Origin: Synchiropus splendidus
Taxonomy: Eukaryota; Chordata; Actinopteri; Syngnathiformes; Callionymidae
Reading direction: 5' to 3'
DNA length: 64,000 bases
NCBI RefSeq assembly: GCF_027744825.2
Contig: NC_071334.1
Span: forward strand, 35,619,937 to 35,683,936
Numbering within the stretch: position 1 is the first letter of the stretch; each line of letters opens with the position of its first letter. The position numbers were made by a program, and so were the translations under genes. Below the pieces are notes generated by a model, which worked only from the letters and a program-made list of their open reading frames with translations, was not told the origin of the DNA and did not search any database. Positions 13,001-64,000 of the stretch are shown piece by piece.

Positions 13001-16000
13001 AAAGGAGCAGAAGCCAGTCCGGTCTGGTACCTTGCCATTTCGCCTTTTATGTTTAATCCCCTGAAACAAATACTTGGAGGTGAGATGGCCCTCCAGGAAT
13101 TTAATAATTCAATTCAGTTAATTTCACTTGTTTCAAATTGTGTGGAAAGTTGAGTTGAAGTTAAATGTTTTGTTTTTTAATCAGATTAAGAATGTCTTTT
13201 CCCATGACATAAGCCATATTAGACTCCAGGACTGTTGGTAAGCCGAATGCCCAAAATATTAACAACCAGACATTCAGAAAAAAATAATTACCTAAGAGAT
13301 TAAAGGAGATGAAGTGAGTACAGGCAGGGAGGTGAAGACAGGAGTGATCTGTGGCAGACCGGCACCAACAGAAGCAAAACCAGGGTGTAAAGGAAGCTTT
13401 ATAGGACAGTAAGCAAGTAGGACCGGGTGATATACGGATATATATAGCAATTACTATTGAGAATGACAGATCACCATATTGCTATTTCTCTGTTGAATCA
13501 CTGCTGTTTGCTCACACATGTGAGCACAGCATGCAAATCAAAACCACAATGTAATATACAGGGCATCGTTCAAGCTTGCAAAAGCAGACAGACTTGTTTT
13601 CCAGGAACAAATCCTTTGAATGCACACAGGGAAACTAGAGTGTATTTTGCCCACCTTATTTTCCGTTTGACATTTTTTAGCAAAGTTCCAAATTCATTTC
13701 AGTGAATAATTTATTTATTAAGCTCAACACACATTTTTTTTCTTTTTTTTCTCGGTAGCCCAAAGACATTACGTTATGTATTTAAGACCACATAATCCTG
13801 ACCAAATAGCGAGTGCTGCCATGATGTATCAGGTTTAGATAAACATCAGCCATCAGGTAAAATGAGGACATGGAGAGAATGAACAAGATATCTGTTTGAG
13901 GCAAACATGCTCTGGCCACCCGTGAATGACTATCACGACGCCATTTGAAAATGAAGTACGAAAAAAGTTATATGAAAAGCAAAAAGTTTAAGAGAAAACT
14001 ACAGGAAAACAGTAAATGCTGAGGTTAAAAAGAGATTTCAACTTGATATGAGCACATGAAAAGCAGCATACTGCCCACTCTGGTTAGGATCCACATTTTA
14101 TCAGTGAACACGAGTATATTTTCGGGAACCTCAAGGCGTTCAAGGTTGAGTGCAAGCTTACATGTTGCTGAGGTCTTCACAGTTGCTTTTCATCTTCAGG
14201 TATCCCAGGACATCCGACTCACTGAGAGGAATGAAACTGCCATATTTGATATAAAAGCTCTCCAGAAACTCTGCAATACAGAAAAGTCACTTAGTCTCGT
14301 TCTTTCCAGAACAAGAAACCCTTGCCCCAAGAGACTTGACAAATGATGAACTAGTACCCGGCAGCTACGTCGACAAACAAGAGAAGAAGCTAAATACCAC
14401 ACGTCACCAAAAATGTCTTAATGACATCATTTATGCAATTAGTAAGAAAGCTGACAACACCAGAGAAGAAGGGTAACTTTATCAGCGTAACCAAATCAAG
14501 CTAGCACGACAGCCAACACCTAAATCATTGTATATTTATAACACAGTCACAAAATACGTTATTTACAACACTATAACATCTTTAATTCTTTGTTGGGAGA
14601 AAGTTGCAATGTCTGTAACTCCATTGTATTACGCTAAAATACAAAATGCTTTCACGTTGGAACAAAGTTTGTCAAGTGTACATGCAACATAATAAAGATA
14701 AAAATGTCCATACATCTTGTTATAAACTGAGAATATTTATAAGTGAAAACTAATTCAAATGATTTTAGTCTCTATGTCTCTATACTATACTCTCTGGATA
14801 ATATAGCACCAGAGACTTGACACAAATTATATTAGTACTAAGCCCTGTCATGCAATTGAGATGTTATTTCAAAGAACAAATCAAATACAAGAGGAAGAAT
14901 GCATTCAGAACCTGTAAACAAAACTTGCATATGATCGCAAGACGACTATTGCTACAGGCCTAATTAGTACTTACCATGAACCATGTCAACGAGCTGTTCC
15001 AACCTTTCTTCTATTTCCTTCTCTTCACTCCCTGTATGTCCAGCCACATCTTGTTGCTGCTCCTCCCCCTTCTCCCAGGTTCCCATATGACAGTACAGCT
15101 GATGGTCCAATAATGCCCAAACGTGCTTCTGCCTGTTCACTGCTATGGGGTTTGCAGGAGGAGGAATTTTGGGTCGTGAAGCTCCATGGTCATGGTTGGT
15201 TTGTAAAGCATTTACTCCATTGGAAAGAGGAACTAATGTGTACTCATCCACTTGCATGAGGAAGTCCATGTCCTGAGGGGTTTCAGAACCAAGTGTTCCA
15301 TTTCCAGAATCATTCAGAACAATGACTTCTTCCTTCGACTTCCCTGCTGCTTCAGCTGGCTGCTGCGTGCCATTCAAAACGGTGGACTTTTCTGAATCCA
15401 CTTGCTGCTTGAGCTCCACCACTGATGGGGTAAGATTTGGTTTAACACCCACGCTAGATAAGGGAGCCATAGTTGCAGTTGACTCAGAGACTGGGGGGCA
15501 TTTGTTTCCTAACGTGTTAATCGCCAAGGTACATACTTCCTTACTGACAACAGGAAGCTCTGCACTACTTGTCTCTGTAGCAACACAGACACTGATTGGT
15601 TCCTCCACCAGAGGAACCAGGACAGGTGGAATCACAGAGATGTCTGAATCATTGTTGGATACTTGAACCAAATTATTTGTAATGACATGCTCGGCTTCCT
15701 CATCCTTCCCCTTAAACAATTTCATGCCCCTGACGGGTGTCAGCACGTCCCCCAGTTTCCGTTTTGAAGTCTCCAGGTGGTCTGTCCCAATCCCACGCCT
15801 TCCTCTGCCTCTTCCTCTGTGCTGTCCTCTGCTAGGAGTCTCCACATTATGTCCTTTGCTGTTGGGGCCACAGCAGTCACAAGCTTTGGGAGTCCTCTTT
15901 CTGGCAGATGTACGACCATTGATTCTGCCTAAAACAGGGTTTTTGCCAGGAGGCCAGTCTGACACAGGGGAAGAGTCTGTTGTGGGTTCGCCTGCTGGGG

Positions 16001-16211
16001 ACACAACATGAGGTTCTGCAGGCGTTCCTGTCGAAGGCTGGTTACTGTCCGAGATGGGGTCAGTGTTGCATTTATTTGGGGTCTGAGATGAATTCTGACC
16101 GACAGTCAATGTTGAAGGCAGAACTTGAGGAGGTACAGCAGATGTCACTGTCAGTTGAAGCGATGCTGGTGGTGTTACTTTCATCTGGGAAGTGGAGTCG
16201 CTGTGAACCAT
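9902..16211 (-). CDS. senp5: SUMO-specific protease SENP5 (whole coding span, 9 exons)
   Basis: SENP5 is a nuclear/nucleolar cysteine protease (family C48, Ulp1 type) that matures SUMO precursors and removes SUMO from proteins. Coding exons on the minus strand are 16211-14975, 14270-14162, 13060-12913, 12754-12707, 12384-12307, 12200-12063, 11460-11377, 11102-11052 and 10012-9902. All introns are GT-AG, all phases agree, and the sum is 2004 bp (667 aa plus stop). The N-terminal 412 residues are low-complexity and carried by one exon. The C48 domain fills roughly residues 430-667. The triad is His558 (IHLEIHW), Asp575 (YYDSQGI) and Cys625 (NDSDCGVF), with the oxyanion Gln619 in QQKNDSDCG. The phrases HFFNSFFH, KRWTKKVDLF and the ending KELCDCRL resemble SENP5 more than SENP3. 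The start ATG has G at -3 and +4. SENP3 is the main alternative. Confidence 0.9.
11052..11102 (-). CDS. senp5: senp5 coding exon 8 (active-site Cys)
   Basis: This 17-codon exon lies between CCCTCAG|AAC and CTGGAG|GTGAGG. It encodes NIPQQKNDSDCGVFVLE, with the nucleophile Cys625 and oxyanion-hole Gln619. It is the most diagnostic piece of the gene for family C48. Confidence 0.95.
11377..11460 (-). CDS. senp5: senp5 coding exon 7
   Basis: The acceptor is CTTGCAG|AAT and the donor AACAAG|GTGAGG. Residues 587-614 begin NILKYLQAEAQERNQAAF and end QKGWKIFINK. The helix before the active-site Cys has this pattern in SENP5 (..KYL..EA.EKN...F..GW). Confidence 0.92.
12063..12200 (-). CDS. senp5: senp5 coding exon 6 (catalytic His and Asp)
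   Basis: The acceptor is TTTCAG|GTC and the donor ACAGAT|GTAAGT. Residues 541-586 contain LLLIPIHLEIHWSLVTV with the catalytic His558, then YYDSQGIVF with the catalytic Asp575. Both residues are intact. Confidence 0.95.
12307..12384 (-). CDS. senp5: senp5 coding exon 5 (26 codons)
   Basis: The acceptor is TTTTCAG|GTT and the donor AAAAAG|GTTAGA. Residues 515-540 begin VHFFNSFFHKQLVAKGYDG and end VKRWTKK. The stretch is highly similar to SENP5 of other vertebrates and is in phase 0 on both sides. Confidence 0.93.
12707..12754 (-). CDS. senp5: senp5 coding exon 4 (16 codons)
   Basis: This short in-phase exon lies between CTTCCAG|ATC and CACAAA|GTAAGT. It encodes IINMYGELIMENTQHK (residues 499-514), the helix after the WVNDQ motif. 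SENP5 proteins have a nearly identical VINMYGELIM. Confidence 0.9.
12848..12905. mobile_element. Foldback (MITE-like) remnant with perfect 24-bp arms
   Basis: The arm ggacaaaatagtggaaacac-ctta is followed by a 4-base loop and its exact reverse complement, taaggtgtttccactatttt-gtcc. The right flank continues caactcctgta. The wording acaggagttggacaaaata.tggaaacacc is that of the terminal inverted repeat of a fish Tc1/mariner-type element (recalled, not searched). Only the two ends are left, and the left outer end is cut short. Confidence 0.65.
12913..13060 (-). CDS. senp5: senp5 coding exon 3 (start of catalytic domain)
   Basis: The acceptor is TTTCAG|GGG and the donor GATCAG|GTAAAT. Residues 449-498 include MVMYNKHSLSLEDLATLEDQ and then NWVNDQ. 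This is the SUMO-contacting start of the C48 fold, with the Trp-Val/Leu-Asn-Asp signature. It ends in phase 0. Confidence 0.92.
14162..14270 (-). CDS. senp5: senp5 coding exon 2 (residues 413-448)
   Basis: The acceptor is TATTGCAG|AG and the donor AACAT|GTAAGC; the exon enters in phase 1 and leaves in phase 2. It encodes EFLESFYIKYGSFIPLSES followed by DVLGYLKMKSN. This is the entry of the SENP3/SENP5 catalytic region, where human proteins read FIPLS..DVL. Confidence 0.9.
14975..16211 (-). CDS. senp5: senp5 coding exon 1 (residues 1-412)
   Basis: This large exon holds the whole non-catalytic N-terminus. It starts at the ATG at 16211 and ends at a CATG|GTAAGT donor, phase 1. Visible landmarks are a KACDCCGP motif at residues 109-116, an Arg/Gly cluster (RGRGRGRRG, about 132-140) and TPVRGMKLFKGK (158-169). 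A VIVLND stretch at 296-301, after two Glu residues, looks like a SUMO-interacting motif. KHVWALLDHQLYCHMGTW (362-379) looks conserved. The Arg/Gly and Lys/Arg clusters would suit nucleolar targeting, but that is inference. ORFs on the opposite strand of this exon are shadows. Confidence 0.88.
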
Positions 16212-16358
16212 GACGCCCTCCTGTTGCTCTTCAACCCCATCCCCAAATCCCCTATTCCCACTTTAGGTACAGTTTTGCACCAGGTGACAGTCCACAGGCG
16301 ACTTGGATATAGTTGTCCTCAGATGCAGCCAGACAGTCCTGAGCACCAGCATGGCCTC
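16212..16358 (-). other. senp5: senp5 5' untranslated leader next to the start codon
   Basis: A strong acceptor (a T-rich tract, then TTCTCAG|GAGGCC) ends at 16359. The exon therefore probably begins at 16358 and runs into coding exon 1 without a break. A 29-codon upstream ORF runs from its ATG at 16352 to a TAA at 16263 and ends before the main start. Exon limits are inferred from the splice signal alone. Confidence 0.6.
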
Positions 16359-17041
16359 CTGAGAACAGAAAAAAAACACGTTGCACTCATGAGTTAAAAT
16401 CTTTCGGGGGGGGGGTCAGTATTTAATATCTATTATATTTTCGGATGACGATGCTCAAAGATGAGCCAAATTTAGACAGGACAAAACTGGTCCAGTTCCA
16501 TCCATTTTCAAAACGTTCGCCAGCTGTCACAGATAACATGGAAAAAAAAGGTGAGGTGAGAGATTATGTTTGAACGAGTATTTAGGGACGATTTTAACGC
16601 AATGCTTACTATAGCATCGTTGTCTACTGATGATTCTCAGAACTCCCGGACAGCTTCGTCGTTTGGCGATAAATGTTTATTGAGATTTTACAATATTTCG
16701 AAGAATGTATTGCCTGTAACGACTCACGATTTACGTCGGACTCTCACTGAGCATCATATATGGAACGTCACACATGCTAACAGGCATACTCGATATTTAT
16801 AAAAGTATTTTATCGGAATTATGGCAGAGTTTTGACCAGGAGGCTAGCTAGCTAGCTAGCTAGCAAGCATCAATCAAAACAGAGGAAACAATGCACCGAG
16901 ATACAATTCCTCCATTTTCAGGTTGAAGTTGGACGCGCCTGAAGACAAAGAAGCCAATGTGAGCTTGCAACCGAAGAGCTGTTGATAATTGAGTTAAAAA
17001 GCCAGAGAGCAAACGGCAAGATAAGCATCCGTGTACACTAC
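16359..17041 (-). other. Inferred intron in the senp5 5' UTR
   Basis: It lies between the inferred first exon donor (17041) and the leader acceptor (16359). It contains a run of ten G (16406-16415) and the 22-bp (GCTA)n tract at 16843-16864. No coding signal is evident. Confidence 0.4.
16843..16864. repeat. (GCTA)n tetranucleotide repeat
   Basis: Five and a half perfect GCTA units. The unit is self-complementary with a one-step shift (AGCT/CTAG), so the whole tract can form a hairpin. Confidence 0.9.
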
Positions 17042-17170
17042 CTTGTCTGCAAATATACGGCCACTTTCATCACACCACGATTAGAAGAAACAACAAGCCA
17101 AACTAGCGGCGCTCGCTGATTGCGTCAAGGCAACGAACAGGACTTCGTCTCTTTCCGGAGATTGCCGAAG
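17042..17170 (-). other. senp5: Probable senp5 non-coding first exon
   Basis: A donor-like ACAAG|GTAGTG lies at 17042/17041, downstream of an ETS-rich promoter-like stretch. An ATG in this segment (minus strand ATGAAAGTGG) meets a stop soon after joining the next exon, so the exon is best read as 5' UTR. The upstream limit is approximate. Confidence 0.4.
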
Positions 17171-17225
17171 TCACTTCCGTCCCGCCGTTGGTGCGTATAG
17201 AACTATACGTACTTCCGTTGTTAGT
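17140..17225 (-). promoter_or_regulatory. Probable senp5 promoter with repeated ETS-type sites
   Basis: The segment contains two ACTTCCG cores (17173-17179 and 17211-17217; CGGAAGT on the minus strand) and a nearby TTTCCGG. The CGGAAGT core is typical of ETS/GABP sites in TATA-less housekeeping promoters. A small palindrome (cgtatag-aa-ctatacg, 17194-17209) lies between the two ETS cores. Promoter function is inferred from position and motifs. Confidence 0.5.
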
Positions 17226-17229
17226 AACA

Positions 17230-18892
17230 TAACGTTTACGGACAGTAACTATATATAGTATAGTTATATAATATATACTTGAAATTCTTATACAAATATT
17301 TTCAAGACATAAAAAGAGCTTTAGTTTAAATAAGGTGATATAAAAACTTGAATACAGCCACCATCGTGATTTATTGTGCTATTGTCAAACTGATGCAAAA
17401 TAAACAAAGAACATAAAACATAAATAAAGAACATCTTGTTCTTTAAATGTATGTATGGGTTCATCATTTGATTCAGTAATATACCAAATTCATTCAAATT
17501 GAAAAATGTGGCTTCACGTGTCAAATATTCTTGTACCATTAAACTGTGATTTATTGACATTAATTAATCACAAATTCTCTAATTAACTATATAATTTTTT
17601 AAAATCGAATCCCACCCCTTATATATATAGACACGTTCGTTCTGGACCTTATATCTGGAATATCTGGAACAAAACCTAAACTTTCAATGCACAAATGAAA
17701 CAAAAAATAATTATATAATAATGTAATAAATAACTCATATTGACCAAATGTATTGAAAACATTTAATTACAAAAACACAATAAATAAAACCAGTTACGTT
17801 TGAGTAAAAGAATTACACGCAAATAAACACATGACAGCAAACAAACAGGTAATATTAACACAGCCACAGAACAATATATCTTCGTCCATGAGAAATGTTG
17901 CAGAAACCATTCTGGAGCACGCCATGGTGACATTTCACGTGTAACAAAATACAGTTCATATTTTAAAAGAAAAAAAAGACTTAACTGAATGTACGTATTG
18001 CTTCAACGCAGCAGATTTTGCACTGACTCACAATACGAAGTTTTGCATTTGTATTTGTACATGAGGTCAGTGCTTGATTATTGCGTTCTTGCATGAGAAA
18101 ACAGGCAATCATTTTACAAATAAAGTTTTACCGTGAAGTCAGTCAGATCTCGTGATGTGGACCAGCTTGGACAAGCTAGTTAACCCTCGCCAGTTATTTT
18201 CTAAAACTGCTAGTTGGTTGGTTTTTTAAAATTTAAATGGGATAAACAAGCAATACAATCATGTCAACTGGATAAAAGTACATCCATTTATTGTGCTTAA
18301 ACAAACTCTGGAGTTCCTTTGAAAAAGTTGCAAACTCATCTATCTGCTGAAACTCCTACATGTTGGACATAAAGATGTGATTTATAGTCGTAAAGCCATG
18401 CACTGCTCATTAAATAAATCACAATATGGTGGATGCGAGGCCACAGCAAAACCATTCCATGAATATTCTGTTTTTTTTTCCATTAGAAAAATGGGTAAAT
18501 AGTGGTGTTGCATTTCAAAAACCTGGTAAACATGCCTGGATAAAAGTTATGTTGAAACAGATTTTGCTCCGATAGAACAGAACGTCCCAGTTGTAAATTT
18601 ATCTGTGACTTTAACTTGTGCTTAACGTCAACAGTGCCGGCGATCCTGCTCAGGTGTGTTAGCAAACCTGTTTCACGATTTCTCCTATTTAAAATGGTTG
18701 TTTACATATTTCATACATTGTATTTCACAGAGGCGTTGTTATATTTTACAAGGTTTATCACATTTTCTTCAGATGTCAAGGGTCAGATGTTACTCCTGGG
18801 GCGGTGACAGAGGAGCACCTGCAAGAAACCAGAAGCCAAGTCATTTTTCAGTTTTTAAGTATTTCTGTGCCAGTGAGTTTCACAATTACCTG
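17230..18892. other. AT-rich spacer between anos1 and senp5, including probable anos1 3' UTR
   Basis: From 18892 down to about 18280 this is probably anos1 3' UTR on the minus strand. The rest is very AT-rich, with TATA-repeat patches near 17250-17280 and 17620. No open frame with recognisable content is present. Confidence 0.5.
18287..18292 (-). terminator. Candidate anos1 polyadenylation signal
   Basis: AATAAA on the minus strand (tttatt on plus) lies about 600 bp after the anos1 stop, giving a 3' UTR of plausible length. Other AT-rich hexamers occur nearby, so this is only a candidate. Confidence 0.3.
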
Positions 18893-63241
<44,349 letters not shown>

Positions 63242-63490
63242 GATACCGGGACAGAATCAAAGTTGGCTCGGTCGGGGAGGTTCAGTCAGCTCGCGCTCTC
63301 TCGCGCCAGTCAGAGTGAAGCACGAGAGTGCCGCTACAACGGCGGGGCCATCAGGCGGTACACGCCCACTAAGGAGGGCACGTTCACGTCACCGAGGTGT
63401 AGCGGCGTCACTGTGGCGACGAGATCTGGGGCTCCTGAATTAATTCTGTTCGAGGACGATCTCAGTTCGATCACCTGGACGGGCACATGA
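63242..63490 (-). promoter_or_regulatory. GC-rich anos1 5' region (probable 5' UTR and promoter)
   Basis: The region upstream of the anos1 ATG is much richer in G+C and CpG than its surroundings and holds a GC-box-like ggcggggcc (63341-63349). No clear TATA box was seen. This is consistent with a CpG-type promoter, but the transcription start cannot be placed. Confidence 0.45.
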
Positions 63491-63654
63491 TGTTTGTTTG
63501 GATGCAAATGAAAGGAAATCCATCAGCCGGTTCCGAGCCTCATCATCAGCATATCCCAGGACGAAGAACAAGCTCAGCCAAAAGACAATGCTCCAAATGT
63601 AACTTACTCTTGACCTGCAATTCTACCTTGATCCTGATCTCCATTTTGTCTAAA
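63480..63654. other. Upstream flank of anos1
   Basis: No motif or coding signal is recognised in this short unique-looking stretch between the GC-rich 5' region and the edge repeat. Confidence 0.4.
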
Positions 63655-64000
63655 TCAGACCTGGGCAAAGTGCGGCCCGGGGGCCATATGCGGCCTGATA
63701 CCTGTATTTTTATGGCCCGTTTGACGTCAAGTGGTACCTCGGTTCTCGACCACAATCTGTTCCAGAAGGCCGTTCCAGAAGTGATTTGTTCAAAATCTGG
63801 ATCAATTTTTCCCATTACAATTAATGGAAAAAGAAATAATGCGTTCCAAGCCTTAAAATAGGCTTTTGTAGGAGTGAATGTAGCGTGTCTGCTGCAGGTG
63901 CTCTGTTCCTCTATGTGTGTGGCCGCTGCATGTGGGAGGGGTTGCCGAGTGAGTGACGTCTCTCCAGAAGTGAAGAGGTGCCCGGTGCGTGTCCAGCTCT
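63655..64000. mobile_element. Dispersed DNA-transposon-like repeat cut by the window edge
   Basis: acctgggcaaagtgcggccc followed by gggccatatgcggcctg is the wording of hAT-type transposon ends. Then come gtggtacctcggttctcgac, ccattacaattaatggaaaa and aataatgcgttccaagcctt, phrases of a high-copy fish repeat. Family not assigned; the other end is outside the window. Confidence 0.55.

Larger units (their letters stand above)
10013..14974 (-). other. senp5 introns between the coding exons
   Basis: The eight introns range from about 106 bp (12201-12306) to 1101 bp (13061-14161). Apart from the hairpin transposon remnant at 12848-12900 they contain AT-rich unique-looking sequence. The intron between coding exons 2 and 1 (14271-14974) holds nothing recognisable. 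Confidence 0.7.

Noticed and set aside
9902..16211. Assignment of the protease gene to SENP3
   Set aside because: The catalytic domain wording (HFFNSFFH, KKVDLF, YDSQGI, RKRIYKELCDCRL) is closer to SENP5. SENP3 differs at these places, as far as I recall.
15322..16397. Four plus-strand frames of 77-114 codons
   Set aside because: They overlap the senp5 first coding exon in antisense and are shadows of it.

Overview
This window looks like nuclear DNA of a teleost fish, probably a percomorph. The signs are vertebrate genes split into many small exons with GT-AG introns, long AT-rich introns, abundant dinucleotide repeats, and degenerate copies of dispersed repeats typical of fish genomes. No bacterial, plasmid, phage or CRISPR features were found.

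Two protein-coding genes can be supported, both on the minus strand and both complete. The first is senp5, a SUMO-specific cysteine protease of the SENP3/SENP5 group. It has nine coding exons between 16211 and 9902 (667 codons plus stop) and two inferred 5' non-coding exon parts up to about 17.17 kb. Its catalytic triad is intact. The second is anos1 (anosmin-1, the KAL1/Kallmann syndrome gene). It has fourteen coding exons between 63241 and 18893 (707 codons plus stop) and matches the human exon plan. It encodes a secreted protein with a signal peptide, a Cys-rich region, a WAP domain and four fibronectin type III domains. The genes lie in tandem: the anos1 stop is about 1.7 kb upstream of the senp5 promoter, so read-through or overlap of the anos1 3' UTR with senp5 control DNA is possible. 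Nothing suggests that the two proteins work together.

Layout: 1-9.9 kb is downstream of senp5 and holds no gene I recognise, only repeat remnants. 9.9-17.2 kb is senp5. 17.2-18.9 kb is an AT-rich spacer with the probable anos1 3' UTR. 18.9-33.5 kb holds the compact part of anos1 (exons 14-3). 33.5-46.3 kb is intron 2 and 46.3-63.1 kb is intron 1, both rich in old transposon pieces. 63.1-63.5 kb is the GC-rich start of anos1. 63.65-64.0 kb is a dispersed repeat cut by the window edge.

I saw no clearly new multi-gene system. The points most worth checking concern anos1: paired loss of two cysteines in the Cys-rich region, a serine-rich linker where human has a basic one, a shortened C-terminus, and two dinucleotide repeats placed where they could affect splicing (a CA repeat fused to the exon 2 donor and a UG repeat just upstream of exon 7). 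Comparisons with human proteins are from memory; no alignment or database search was run.
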